Shown here in pieces: positions 50,594-59,643 of a DNA stretch of 64,000 nt. Numbering within the stretch: the stretch's first letter is position 1; the number at the start of each line of letters is the position of its first letter. The DNA is taken from the NCBI GenBank assembly GCA_963664625.1, contig OY761541.1:2914001-2978000 (forward strand). The letters run 5' to 3'. The stretch is from CBDCFV01 sp963664625. Its GTDB lineage: Bacteria; Chloroflexota; Dehalococcoidia; Lucifugimonadales; UBA3495. Made by a program: the position numbers and the translations under genes. Below the pieces are notes generated by a model, which made no database searches, had not been told where the DNA came from, and was given only the letters and a program-made list of their open reading frames with translations.

Positions 50594-51442
50594 TCAGTTC
50601 ATTTCCTGGCCGCCGGCCACGCTGATGGAGAGACCGGTCAGGTAGTCCGACTCACCGGAAGCCAGGAAGGCGGCGGTCCTGGCGATGTCGTCGCCCACGG
50701 CCACTCTGCCCAAGGGGATGACTTGGGACCGTTCCCGGATCATCAGGGCCCGGTGCTCTTCCGCGGACTGACCTTCCGGGGCCAGCGCCGCAGCGATAAA
50801 GTCGGTCCGCTCGGTGTCAACCAAGCCGGGGCAGATAGCGTTGACGTTGACGCGATGCTCGCCCAACTCCTGGGCGAGCGACTGCGTAAATCCAACCAAG
50901 GCGAACTTGGAGGCACAGTAGGCGGCGAAGCGCGCCCGGCCTCGCTTGCCCGCGCCGGAGGAGATGATGATGATCTTGCCGCCGCCGCCTCTTCCTATCA
51001 TGTGGCGGGCGACTGCCTTAGAGCACAGGTAGGTGCCCTTCACGTTCACCTGCATCACTTCGTCGAAAGCGTCCTCTTCCAAGTCGACCACCAGTACCCG
51101 GTCCCTGCCGGGCTGGGAGCCGGCGTTGTTTACCAGGATGTCAATTTGGCCGAAGCGGTCGACCGTCTGCTTGACCATATCGTCAACTTGCGAAGCATCG
51201 GACACATCGGAAAACAGGCCCAGTGCTTCCCGGCCCAGGTTCTCTATCTCTTCCACGACGCTGGGCAGGCCGCGCCAGCCCGCCTCGCGGTCCTCGGCCC
51301 GCATGGCTTCGGTGCTTCTCTGGACGTCCGTTACCACCACGTTCGCCCCCTCTTGGGCCAACCGCAGGGCGATGGCGCGCCCGATTCCGTGTCGGCCGCC
51401 GGCGCCGGTAACAATTGCGACCTTGCCGTTCAAATCGTACAT
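50594..51442 (-). CDS. Short-chain dehydrogenase/reductase
   Basis: 282 aa classical SDR. Cofactor motif VTGAGGRHGIGRA, NNAG near residue 107, catalytic Ser in IIISSGAGKRG and YxxxK in YCASKFALV, then PGLVDTERTDF. NAD(P)-dependent oxidation or reduction of an alcohol or ketone; substrate unknown. Adjacent genes (Fur-family, MaoC pair) do not define a pathway. Confidence 0.9.
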   Translation of the reverse strand: MYDLNGKVAIVTGAGGRHGIGRAIALRLAQEGANVVVTDVQRSTEAMRAEDREAGWRGLPSVVEEIENLGREALGLFSDVSDASQVDDMVKQTVDRFGQIDILVNNAGSQPGRDRVLVVDLEEDAFDEVMQVNVKGTYLCSKAVARHMIGRGGGGKIIIISSGAGKRGRARFAAYCASKFALVGFTQSLAQELGEHRVNVNAICPGLVDTERTDFIAAALAPEGQSAEEHRALMIRERSQVIPLGRVAVGDDIARTAAFLASGESDYLTGLSISVAGGQEMN

Positions 51443-51469
51443 TTCGCTACTTGGTCCTCCACGCGAGAA

Positions 51470-51910
51470 TCAGGAGTTTTCCGCCGACACGCAAATCTTG
51501 CACCGGCCGTAGACCTCCAGCCAGTGCCCGCTGAGTTCGAAGCCGTGGGCTGCCGACACATAGCGGAGTTGGTCCAGAATGTCGCATCCGGCCAAGTCTT
51601 CCGACGCTCCGCAATGTACGCATAACAGGTGGTGATGGTGGCCCCGGCGGCTCAACTGGTAGTGCAAATTGCCGTCTTCCAGAAGCACCCGGCAGATTAC
51701 GCCCGAATCCACCAGTAGCTTCAGAGATCGGTAGATGGTTGCCCTTCCCACGCGCGGCAATTGTTGCCGCAGCTCCTCGGCGGTGAAGTGATGCGGCAGG
51801 TTGGCGATGGCCTCGGCTATCGCTTTACGCGGCGATGTAGACCTGTACCCCTGCTCGCCAAGGGCCTCCAACAACTCTTCAGCCAGTGAGTCTGCTGATT
51901 TAAGTACCAT
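51470..51910 (-). CDS. Fur-family metal-responsive regulator
   Basis: 146 aa from ATG 51910; ATG 51934 is also in frame. Winged helix (STSPRKAIAEAIANLPHHFT, RATIYRSLKLLVDSGVI), metal-site histidines in RRGHHHHLLCVHCG, and a second cysteine pair in GRCKIC. The two CxxC pairs fit structural zinc. Fur, Zur and PerR cannot be separated by sequence here. Confidence 0.9.
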   Translation of the reverse strand: MVLKSADSLAEELLEALGEQGYRSTSPRKAIAEAIANLPHHFTAEELRQQLPRVGRATIYRSLKLLVDSGVICRVLLEDGNLHYQLSRRGHHHHLLCVHCGASEDLAGCDILDQLRYVSAAHGFELSGHWLEVYGRCKICVSAENS

Positions 51911-52049
51911 AATAACCTTGGCCTTGGCGGGCATCCAAACATCCGATGGATAGTGGACCCCGCTTGCTGACGTTACTGTAACCTATCGGGGCATTCCGAC
52001 GCCATTGCTTTGCGACCGTCCGGTTGCATGTTGTCGGACCGGTACGCCG

Positions 52050-52472
52050 TCACTCTCGGCCAGGCAGGGCTACTACGGCTGTTCCCCCAACATACCGCTC
52101 TCCCTGTGGGCCGGTCATCAGTATGTCGCACTCCACCAGGTTCTCGTCTCCCTCCTGCCGGGTGTCGGTCACCGTAGCCGATATGGTCAGAGGGCTGTGG
52201 TGGGGCACCGGTTGGCGGAAGACCAGGTCCAAGTCCCTGAGGTTTTCGTGGCCTGCCCAATCGGTCAGAAGACGGGCCATGATCCCCATCGACATGATTC
52301 CGGGGACTATCGGGCCCGGCAACCTCGCTTGCTCCGCGATCGCACGGTCGGTAAAACGGTTGGGCCCGGGCGTGCCCCACACTTCGCAAAAAGAGGCTAC
52401 GCCGTCATCGGTGGCCTCCGTCACCAACGGGCCGATTTCGTCCCCCAGTTCAACGTCGTCAAAGAAAGGCAA
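52050..52472 (-). CDS. MaoC-like hot-dog dehydratase subunit (HadB-like)
   Basis: 140 aa from TTG 52472, which follows GGGAGGAA; the frame upstream overlaps the partner gene and lacks homology. Hot-dog fold with NRFTDRAIAEQARLPGPIVPG and GIMSMGIMARLL, where family hydratases carry Asp and His. The His of the usual DxxxxxxH motif is not obvious here. It overlaps no other gene and likely pairs with 52525-52974 as a heterodimer of the HadAB type. Confidence 0.75.
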   Translation of the reverse strand: MPFFDDVELGDEIGPLVTEATDDGVASFCEVWGTPGPNRFTDRAIAEQARLPGPIVPGIMSMGIMARLLTDWAGHENLRDLDLVFRQPVPHHSPLTISATVTDTRQEGDENLVECDILMTGPQGERYVGGTAVVALPGRE

Positions 52473-52524
52473 GATTCCTCCCGCGGTCACTCGGAATTGG
52501 CGGCTATAACAGGCCTGTGAACGG

Positions 52525-52974
52525 TCACTCTCTTGAAGCGTAAGATTCCTGGACGTCGGCCACGACCACGCCGTCCTGATTACGGAAGGTGGTCTCCCAG
52601 ACGACAAACACCATCGTGCCGCTCCGTCCGGTCTTGGGGTATACCTCTTTGAGATGAGACGAGGCGATGATGGAATCACCGGCGACGATAGGGGCCTTCG
52701 ACTGCACCCTTTGGCCGGCGTGCATCGTCGTCCTGCCGAACTTCAGATTGATGTCCGGCAACGAAACGCCCCGCACCAACACCGTGGGAAAGGTGGGCGG
52801 CGCAACCAGGCCCTTGAAACCCTTGGCCCGTGCGGCGGCAACGTCCGTGTGGACCGGATTTGTCTCCCCTATCCCCTCGCTGAAGGACGCAATCTGCTCA
52901 TCCGTTACGTGGAAGGGGCCGGCCTCGTGTTCCTGTCCGTACAGTGAGCGGTCGTATTCCAATTCCATTACCAT
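52525..52974 (-). CDS. MaoC N-terminal-type hydratase subunit (HadA-like)
   Basis: 149 aa hot-dog protein: FHVTDEQIASFSEGIGETNP, VHTDVAAARAKGFKGLVAPP, TFPTVLVRG, LHAG-like TMHAGQRV. It matches the FAS1-like N-terminal MaoC domain. Such pairs hydrate 2-enoyl-CoA or dehydrate 3-hydroxyacyl thioesters. It is followed by its partner 52 bases later. Confidence 0.8.
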   Translation of the reverse strand: MVMELEYDRSLYGQEHEAGPFHVTDEQIASFSEGIGETNPVHTDVAAARAKGFKGLVAPPTFPTVLVRGVSLPDINLKFGRTTMHAGQRVQSKAPIVAGDSIIASSHLKEVYPKTGRSGTMVFVVWETTFRNQDGVVVADVQESYASRE

Positions 52975-53047
52975 GCAGATAACTCTCTATTGTCAGGTCT
53001 AATGCGGCATCACCGCTGTCGCAACAGTGGGTAATTCCACAGCTTGG

Positions 53048-53728
53048 TCAGGCCGGTTCTCCGCCGTTTTTGGACTCTTCCAGCCATACCGGCTTGAAGT
53101 CACCGGACAGCAGGGCGTCGACCAACTCTGCCTCATTGTGGATGTGAGCGGTGAATTTTGTGAGACAGAAGCCGATGTGGCTGCTCAGGTGGGCGTCGCT
53201 CCCGCCGATACCCTGGTAGCCCAAGCGGTCACAAAGCTCCCAAGCTCTCTCGTTTTCGCCCTTGCGGCTGCCGCCGTTCAGGCGTTCGGCGATTTTCACG
53301 TCGTCGAATGTCTCGCCTTGTGCGATGTACTCCGTCAGGCCTATGCCGAACCGTCCGGGATGGGCTGGCACCGCGATGGCGTGGTGGTGCGCCGCCGCCT
53401 TGACCAACTCCCTCGAGTCCATGCGAACGTCGGAAAAGTCTATCTCGCTGGCCAAGGCGTCGGTAACCCCGTAAACCAGGAAGTGGCCGTGCCGCGTGTC
53501 CAGTTCGGAACCCTTCAACACCAGAACGCCGTACTGCTCGGCCAACGCCGAATAGTCCTTGTCGAAGTCGAACTTGCGGTGTTCCGTCAATACTATTCCA
53601 TCCACGGTATAGTCCCGCTTGCGGAGCACTTGAATCCACTTGACGTATTGCTCAACGGTAGCCCGGGAGTCGTCGGAGGACACGGAATGGCTGTGAAGGT
53701 CCAAGTACAAGTGAAAAGTCGCCTCCAT
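53048..53728 (-). CDS. PHP-domain metal-dependent phosphoesterase
   Basis: 226 aa. PHP metal motifs in order: LDLHSHS, LTEHRKFD, KGSELDTRHGH, VPAHPGR, GIGGSDAHLSSHIG. These bind a trinuclear metal centre. Close relatives hydrolyse phosphoesters such as nucleoside phosphates. Lone gene in the minus-strand series. Confidence 0.88.
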   Translation of the reverse strand: MEATFHLYLDLHSHSVSSDDSRATVEQYVKWIQVLRKRDYTVDGIVLTEHRKFDFDKDYSALAEQYGVLVLKGSELDTRHGHFLVYGVTDALASEIDFSDVRMDSRELVKAAAHHHAIAVPAHPGRFGIGLTEYIAQGETFDDVKIAERLNGGSRKGENERAWELCDRLGYQGIGGSDAHLSSHIGFCLTKFTAHIHNEAELVDALLSGDFKPVWLEESKNGGEPA

Positions 53729-53927
53729 GTTCGGTCAGGGGCCGGGAATACGGTGAAAACCGTCCAGACGCCGTTGACGGTTGTTTGACCTATCATAATT
53801 GCTTGCGGCGTAATCATCAACTGTGGGGACCGTTGGACCAGCGCATCCTCTGGACTGCGTGTATCTCTGGACTAACCAACGGGTCTAACCTACAATTCCG
53901 GGAAACATAATCCTGGGGGAGGACTTC

Positions 53928-54998
53928 ATGAAAAACGGCATTATCCAAATAGGGCTGATCGGGGCTGGGGCAAACACCACGCTGCGGCACATACCCGGGT
54001 TCCGGGAACAGTCCGGCGTGGAAATCGCCGCGGTCGCCAACCGCAGCCGTGAGTCGGGAGAACGGATTGCCGGCGAATACGAGATTCCCAAGGTGTACGA
54101 CAACTGGCTTCAGTTGATGGAGGACGACAGCATCGACGCCATTTGTATCGGGACCTGGCCCTACATGCACAGGAACTTGGTCCTGGCCTCATTGGAGGCG
54201 GGCAAACACGTTCTCACCGAAGCGCGAATGTCCATGAACGCGCAGGAAGCCCACGAGATGCTGGACGCTTCCAGGCAGTTTCCGCACTTGGTGACCCAGA
54301 TAGTCCCCGCGCCCCAGACGTTGCAGGTCGACAATACCGTCAAGGACCTCATCGCAAGCGGATACCTCGGCGATGTTCTCGCGGTGCGGTTGCGGGTGTG
54401 CGATTATCACGGACGCGCCGACCGCGCCGATACGTTCATCGACCCGGATGGCCATCTGCACTGGCGACAGAACCGCGAGTTGAGCGGCTACAACATCATG
54501 GGCATGGGTATCTGGTACGAAACGATCATGCGCTACGTCGGCCCGGCGTCGAAAGTCTCGGCCATGACCCGGACCTTCGTGAACCGCCGGAAGGACGATG
54601 ACGGGGTGTTAAGGGCGGTGTCGGTGCCCGACCACGTAAACGTGTTGTGTGAGATGGCTTGCGGCGCGCAGGCCGACTTCAGTTGGAGCACGGTGACAGG
54701 GCTTCAGACCGGGACCGATTTCTGGATTTTCGGCAGCGACGGCACTATCAGCCTGCAGGGGCCTCCGTTCAGTACCGTTCTGGCCGGGAAGCGGGGCGAC
54801 AAGGAACTGTCGGAGATTCCCATTGCTCCGGAAAGGCGCGGCAAGTGGCGGGTGGAAGAGGAGTTCTGCCGGGCCATCCGAGGCGAGGAAAAAATCACCC
54901 ATACCCCGTTCGACATAGGCGTCCAGTACATGGAATTCACCGAGGCGGTTACCCGCAGCGCCCAGTCCGGGAAGGTTGTGCCCTTGCCCCTGTATTAG
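53928..54998 (+). CDS. Gfo/Idh/MocA-family oxidoreductase
   Basis: 356 aa. N-terminal Rossmann domain (IQIGLIGAGANTTLRHIPGF), ICIGTWPYMHRN, and the EKP-like motif TEARMSM in place of EKP (Lys replaced by Ala-Arg). C-terminal alpha/beta domain from ~residue 125. NAD(P)-dependent oxidation of sugars or cyclitols is usual. The changed EKP motif makes the activity uncertain. GGGAGGA precedes ATG 53928. Confidence 0.88.
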   Translation: MKNGIIQIGLIGAGANTTLRHIPGFREQSGVEIAAVANRSRESGERIAGEYEIPKVYDNWLQLMEDDSIDAICIGTWPYMHRNLVLASLEAGKHVLTEARMSMNAQEAHEMLDASRQFPHLVTQIVPAPQTLQVDNTVKDLIASGYLGDVLAVRLRVCDYHGRADRADTFIDPDGHLHWRQNRELSGYNIMGMGIWYETIMRYVGPASKVSAMTRTFVNRRKDDDGVLRAVSVPDHVNVLCEMACGAQADFSWSTVTGLQTGTDFWIFGSDGTISLQGPPFSTVLAGKRGDKELSEIPIAPERRGKWRVEEEFCRAIRGEEKITHTPFDIGVQYMEFTEAVTRSAQSGKVVPLPLY

Positions 54999-55032
54999 TC
55001 CTTGTTGACAGTCTCCTGTCTCCACGAGGGCA

Positions 55033-55082
55033 GGCGTCGTTCCTGCGAAGGAACGTCACCCCCGCGCAGGCGGGGGCGGGAA
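55033..55082. repeat. Degenerate/composite REP-like sequence
   Basis: Two joined units: GTCGTTCCTGCGAAGGAACG and CACCCCCGCGCAGGCGGGGG, just after the Gfo/Idh gene. Confidence 0.75.
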
Positions 55083-55133
55083 CCCGGAAACTTCGAATGG
55101 TTCGCGGGTGAGGGAGTCTTCCTTCACCCAGCC

Positions 55134-55676
55134 CTACCGGTCCACCAAGTGCTGCATTACCTGGGGCGCGGCCACCGCGGCCCGTTGCGTCAACTCTTCG
55201 TGGGTCAGGGTAACGATGGGGTGGTCGATTATGGTCAGGCCATAGTTGGCATCGCCCCGCATCCGGGCCATTGCGCGAGCCTGGCTTACGAAGGGCGTGG
55301 TGGTCAGCACCGTGGAGGCCGCTCCCAGCAGTTCCGATTCCATTGCGTCGTGCACACTGCACGAAGTACAGGAGCCTCATTCAGCCGTGGCGTGAATAAT
55401 CACGTCGCAGCGGCGCGCCAGGTCCTCCAGCGCGGCGCGGTCGGCGGGCCACTGGTGGCCTCCCTTGTTGTATTCCACCACTTCCTTGATGGCGTAACGT
55501 TGGCCGACGAGTCCGGCTACCATCCGCAGAAGTTCCTCGGAGTGCGGCTTATTGTTGGACAACAAGCCCAACACCTTGCCATCCAGGCTGGTAGGTCTGG
55601 TCGCCAGGACCGCCCTCGTGGATTCGGATTCGTCCCTGGGATCGATCGTGTAGATTCCGCCTGTGGAGTCGGGCAT
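55134..55676 (-). CDS. UGSC-family selenoprotein, TGA read as selenocysteine
   Basis: 180 aa if the in-frame TGA at 55379-55377 is read as selenocysteine (Sec100). Upstream and downstream parts are in the same frame, and join as HATAE-U-GSCTSCSVHDA, which is the U-G-S-C motif that names the family. The first half is alpha/beta (ATRPTSLDGKVLGLLSNNKP). Family members are proposed thiol/selenol redox proteins. A hairpin like bacterial SECIS elements follows the TGA. Read as two genes, the second would lack a ribosome site. It is preceded by a partner gene at 55700-56734 and shares its promoter. Confidence 0.85.
55348..55379 (-). promoter_or_regulatory. Bacterial SECIS-like element after the TGA codon
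   Basis: Twelve bases after TGA, TCGTGCA-GTG-TGCACGA forms a perfect 7 bp stem with a three-base loop starting with G (55364-55348). It resembles the E. coli fdhF SECIS core, UGCA-GGUC-UGCA, at nearly the same distance. SelB would bind it to direct Sec insertion. Confidence 0.75.
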
Positions 55677-55699
55677 TGGTGGTCAACCTCCGTGAGTAT

Positions 55700-56734
55700 C
55701 TAACCTGAAGCGAGGCCGGGAACCGCGATTTCCTTGGTTACGGACCGACTGCTGCCCCATGCCGAGATTATGGCCATGAACTCCCCGGCGTCGCCCCCTG
55801 CCGGGACAACGGTGATGCGGTCCGGCGATGCCACGGAGCCGATGACGCGGTCGAAGTCGGCATTGGGTGGCAGTTTGTCCATGCGCCGCCAGCGGTCCCA
55901 GTCTCCGGCGGTCAGTTGCGAATTCTCGTGGACAAAAGCTTGGACCTGTTCCCGGCTCCATCCTGCGGCGACGATATGGGCCATCAGCTCCGCGCTGATG
56001 ACCAGCACTATCTCCGATAGGGAAGGGCCCAAACCCATCAGGACGTGGGCCGCGGCGGTCAGAAACCCTTCCGGTTCCCTGTCGCCGTGGCATTCGAATT
56101 GCAACGGCGCGTTGGCGGCAATCATGGTCACGGTGCTGCTGCCCCGTTGAAATCCCTTGTGTTCCGCCAAGGGGACCCAGGGGCTGATTCTCAAATTCTC
56201 GGCGAAGCAGAAACTGAACTTGCCCGAGTGACCCAAGGTGCTTTTGTCCATGTCGCCGGCGACCGAACCGTAGTAGTTGGACTTCACCAAATTTATCGCC
56301 CGGCCGATGGTTGCGTTGGCCCGGTTGCCGTTGCCCATGAGGTTGACGCCGTCGTTCATGCCGATCTGGGCGGAGTAGGGGCCGCTGACCAGCGCCAGGT
56401 TGGTGATGCCGTTGGTTGACGTGCTGCTGGCGTGGAAGTTGTAGGTACGCTCGCAAATGGCGGAAATCGCCGCAACGACCGCCGGAAAATACTCGGGCAG
56501 GCATCCCGCCATCACAGCGTTGGCCGCCACCTTCTCCGCAAGGAACGACTTGTGGCGGATCCCTTCGGCGCCCAGTACGTCTCCGGCAGCCAGCCCGCAG
56601 TAATCGAGCATGGCCTCCACCCGTTCCGGCGTTGGCGGGATAATCGGAAGGCCGTCGGTCAGTCCTTCGTCGAAGTAGTAGTCTTGGGCCTCGGCCCAAT
56701 CGGTGAAGTGCATTCGAGAGGAAAGTGTGCTCAC
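55700..56734 (-). CDS. UGSC-associated protein of unknown function
   Basis: 344 aa from GTG 56734 (GGGGAT upstream). Soluble, with the conserved-looking FDEGLTDGLPIIPPTPERVE at the start, then ICERTYNFHASSTSTNGITN, and cysteines at CGLAAGD, GCLPEY and FCFAEN. I recognise the DGLPxxPPT opening as occurring beside or fused to UGSC proteins. It lies 23 bases upstream of the selenoprotein. Function is not known; a complex with the selenoprotein is inferred. Confidence 0.7.
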   Translation of the reverse strand: MSTLSSRMHFTDWAEAQDYYFDEGLTDGLPIIPPTPERVEAMLDYCGLAAGDVLGAEGIRHKSFLAEKVAANAVMAGCLPEYFPAVVAAISAICERTYNFHASSTSTNGITNLALVSGPYSAQIGMNDGVNLMGNGNRANATIGRAINLVKSNYYGSVAGDMDKSTLGHSGKFSFCFAENLRISPWVPLAEHKGFQRGSSTVTMIAANAPLQFECHGDREPEGFLTAAAHVLMGLGPSLSEIVLVISAELMAHIVAAGWSREQVQAFVHENSQLTAGDWDRWRRMDKLPPNADFDRVIGSVASPDRITVVPAGGDAGEFMAIISAWGSSRSVTKEIAVPGLASG

Positions 56735-56788
56735 GTGTCATCCCCGATCAAATTTGACGCTGCCGCCGCCCGGCGGAAGAACGGCCTC

Positions 56789-56818
56789 ATTGTAGGCCAG
56801 CCTTATTGAAGGGCGCAA
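56789..56818 (-). promoter_or_regulatory. Promoter of the UGSC selenoprotein operon
   Basis: On the minus strand: TTGCGC (56818-56813), 18 bases, TACAAT (56794-56789), about 55 bases before the first start codon. Confidence 0.55.
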
Positions 56819-56890
56819 TCCCACGGCGCAGCACGAACGGGCTGGGTACGTTTCCAAGTGCTGGCCGTTGCCCGATGAGATAATTTCCGG

Positions 56891-57347
56891 TGGATGCACG
56901 GGGGCCGGATACGCCTGTAAGCCGGGTTCTGTATCCGCTCAAAGCGGACGGTGGCCATCTATCTAGCCCGCCTTGCGGCGCTTGTGCGCAGCAGGGCCTT
57001 CGTGAAGCACGAAACGACGTCTCCATCGGGGTCAAGCAGCCAACCCGGGGACGGGCCGGGCGCCCATAGTCCCTCTATTCGGCCTTGCTCCAGGTGGGGT
57101 TTGGCCGCCGCTGCGTCACCGCAGTCGGCCGGACGCTCTTACCGTCCGATTTCACCCTTATCCCGGCAAGCCGGGACGGTATGTTTCTGTGCCACTTTCC
57201 GTCTTCTCCGACACTCCAAGGACTGCCGGAGAATCCTGGGAGTTACCCAGCACCCTGCCCGGAGGAGCCCGGACTTTCCTCCCCAACGCTCCGGAAGACC
57301 GGACCGTTGCGGCGGCCACCCGGCGTACCCGGCGCCCGTACATCCAC
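56891..57347 (-). ncRNA. rnpB: RNase P RNA (bacterial type A-like)
   Basis: Catalytic RNA that matures tRNA 5' ends. On the minus strand: the near-universal GAGGAAAGTCCGGGCTCC segment (P4 5' strand) near 57285-57265, and TACAGAACCCGGCTTACAG near 56932-56914 at the 3' end. The two ends pair in a long P1 stem: TGGATGTACGGGCGCCGGGT with the complement near 56891-56915, with wobbles. The two ends are defined by that stem, so they are good to a few bases. The zinc-ribbon gene lies upstream. Confidence 0.93.
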
Positions 57348-57422
57348 CCATAGTATACGACCAATTCGTAACGTTCGCGTCAACAGCATCATCGCAGGCA
57401 ACCTGCCAAACGGACCACTCAG

Positions 57423-57450
57423 TCGTCATTCCCGCGAAGGCGGGAATCCA
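57423..57450 (+). repeat. REP-like palindrome between rnpB and the zinc-ribbon gene
   Basis: Core ATTCCCGCGAAGGCGGGAAT at 57428-57447, flanked by CGTC and CC: consensus copy. Confidence 0.95.
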
Positions 57451-57508
57451 TAGACTCCGACGATCGACGATTGAGTGTCAGCAGTCCCCGCAAGTTTCGA
57501 AGCGGCCG

Positions 57509-58210
57509 TTACGTGGGCAGCAGGATACGGCCGCAGGTGCTGCATAGCACGGTTTGCCGCCCGGTTCGCACCTGTTGAAGATGCATGGTCGGCAGGGCCA
57601 TGCGACAACCTTGGCAGAGACCCCTTTCCACCTTCGCCACAGCCACTCCGCCTTTCGACCGGCGCAGGTTTTCGTATTGACGCAGAGAGGCCGGGTCCAC
57701 TGTCGCAGCCAACTCCTCCCTGCGGCCCGCCAGCCTTTCGCGTTCGGCTTTAAGCCGGGTCATCAGTTGGGTGAGTTCCGCTTCTTTTGCTTCCCACTTG
57801 GCCTTGGTCTCGACGAACTGCTGCTCCATCTCGGCGTGTTTCTTCTGGGAATCGTCGATCTCGATGGAAATCTCCAGCAGTTCGCTGTCCTGCTCGTCCA
57901 GCATTCTTTTTACGCTGGCGACTTCCACCTCCAGGCTCTCCAGGTCCCTGGGGTTGGTGATTTGCCCGTCATAGAGATGGCTCTCCAACTCGGCGGCTCT
58001 TTCCCGTTGGATGTCCGCTTCGACCCGCTGGACCCGCATACGGGTACGGAATTCCTCGAGTTTGACGCCCTCGTTGTGCAAATCTTGTTCCAGCTTCTCC
58101 AGCCTAACCCCGGTGCCCAACTCTCTTTCCGTTTGGGCCATTTGGCTGTCGATCGAGGCGAGTTCCAAGTCAAGTTCTTGAAGGGAGAACAGGTCTTTCA
58201 AGGTGCTCAT
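57509..58210 (-). CDS. Coiled-coil C4 zinc-ribbon protein (CT398/DUF164-like)
   Basis: 233 aa. Residues ~5-175 form a long antiparallel coiled coil (LEKLEQDLHNEGVKLEEF). The C-terminal zinc ribbon has two cysteine pairs, CQGCRMALP and CSTCGRILLP. Homologues bind RpoN or flagellar proteins in some bacteria, and the gene often lies just before rnpB, as here. Nucleic-acid-related function is inferred. ATG 58210 is chosen over TTG 58225. Confidence 0.85.
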   Translation of the reverse strand: MSTLKDLFSLQELDLELASIDSQMAQTERELGTGVRLEKLEQDLHNEGVKLEEFRTRMRVQRVEADIQRERAAELESHLYDGQITNPRDLESLEVEVASVKRMLDEQDSELLEISIEIDDSQKKHAEMEQQFVETKAKWEAKEAELTQLMTRLKAERERLAGRREELAATVDPASLRQYENLRRSKGGVAVAKVERGLCQGCRMALPTMHLQQVRTGRQTVLCSTCGRILLPT

Positions 58211-58400
58211 AGTACTTACGCCCAAGGCTTGGTTTGAGGATGAATGGCTTTTTTATTGCGCTTTTGGTGATTCTAGGAAAGCGCAAGGATGGTTGTCAAT
58301 GTAGCAGTCATGTATATTTGGAGGCAGTTCGTCCTACCTGGCTTCACGAGGAGCTGCCTTGGCGCCTCTTGTACGGAGTAAGGACGCATTGGCAGAGTAT

Positions 58401-59642
58401 ATGCGAATTCTTCACTTTTCCGACCTTCACATAGGCGTGGAGAACTACGGCCGGACCGATCCCGCGACCGGGTTTTCCACCCGGTTGGTGGACTTCCTGG
58501 ACGCGTTCGACGAACTGGTGGAATATGCCCTCTCGGACAACATCGACCTGGTGTTGCTGGCCGGGGATGCCTACAAAGGCCGGGACCCGTCCCAGACCCA
58601 CCAGCGGGAGTTCGCCAAGCGCTTGGCCAGGTTGTCGGCAGCGGGCATTTCTACTTTCCTCCTGGTGGGCAACCATGACCTGCCCAACTCGCCGTCCAGG
58701 GCTACGGCGGTGGACATCTTTCCCACGTTGACTGTGCCTAACGTTTACGTTGGAAACAGCCTCCAGAACTACTTGGTGCCGACCAAAGCCGGGCCTTTGC
58801 AGGTGCTGGCCGTGCCCTGGCCGCGCCGCAGCGGCATCCTGAGCCGGGAAGAGTCCAGGGGCTTGACCATAGACGAAGTCCGGGCAGAAGTACAGGACCG
58901 TATGACCCAGACGATACAGCTTCGGGCCCAGCAGCTTGATCCGAACTTGCCCGCGCTTCTGGCAGGCCACGTCACCGTCAATGGGGCCACGGTAGGCACG
59001 GAAAGGTCCATGATGTTGGGGCAGGACCATGTTTTGCTTGCCGGCAATGTCGCCCAACCCCAACTGGACTACGTGGCGTTGGGTCACATACACAAGCACC
59101 AGGTGTTGCGCCGGGAAGCCCCGGTGATGGCATATTCGGGCAGCCTGCAAAGGGTGGACTTTTCCGAGGAGGGAGACGACAAGGGGTTTTGCGTACTTGA
59201 CCTGGACCCGGCGGCCCCCCAAGGCCAGCGGCTTGCCGACTTCCAGTTCCGTCGGGTAAACGCCCGGCCCTTCGTGACAGTGGACGCCGTAGTGTCCGAA
59301 GGCGACCCCAACCCCACGGCGACCATCGTCAGGGCTATCGGCAGAAAAGATGTCAAGGACTCCATAGTGCGGGTCAGGATTACCTTGCCGGGAGAGTTGG
59401 ACTCGCGGGTCCGGGACTCAGATATCCGTGACGCCTTGCAATCGGCGCACTACATAGCCGCCGTCACGCGGGAAACGCCGGAAACAAACCGCAGGACCCG
59501 CTTGGATGCCGAGTCGGCCAAGGACCTGCAACCGATGGAGGCGCTGCGTTTATACTTGGAAAACCGGGGAGTAACCCCCGAACGCCGGGAACGGGTGCTG
59601 CGCCGGGCCGAAGAGTTGATGGAAAGAGGGTTTTCCGACTGA
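58401..59642 (+). CDS. SbcD-like metallophosphoesterase DNA exonuclease
   Basis: 413 aa from ATG 58401, where homology starts (MRILHFSDLHIG). Mre11/SbcD metal motifs: FSDLHIG, LLAGDAYKG, LVGNHDLP, LAGHVTVNG, ALGHIHKHQ, with a capping domain in the C-terminal third. SbcD with the SbcC ATPase cleaves hairpins and protein-bound DNA ends. No sbcC follows; it may be elsewhere. Confidence 0.9.
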   Translation: MRILHFSDLHIGVENYGRTDPATGFSTRLVDFLDAFDELVEYALSDNIDLVLLAGDAYKGRDPSQTHQREFAKRLARLSAAGISTFLLVGNHDLPNSPSRATAVDIFPTLTVPNVYVGNSLQNYLVPTKAGPLQVLAVPWPRRSGILSREESRGLTIDEVRAEVQDRMTQTIQLRAQQLDPNLPALLAGHVTVNGATVGTERSMMLGQDHVLLAGNVAQPQLDYVALGHIHKHQVLRREAPVMAYSGSLQRVDFSEEGDDKGFCVLDLDPAAPQGQRLADFQFRRVNARPFVTVDAVVSEGDPNPTATIVRAIGRKDVKDSIVRVRITLPGELDSRVRDSDIRDALQSAHYIAAVTRETPETNRRTRLDAESAKDLQPMEALRLYLENRGVTPERRERVLRRAEELMERGFSD

Positions 59643-59643
59643 C

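Noticed and set aside
55134..55676. Two separate short genes (55377-55676 and 55134-55355)
   Set aside because: They share frame, are split only by TGA, and form a known UGSC motif across the join; a single selenoprotein explains both.
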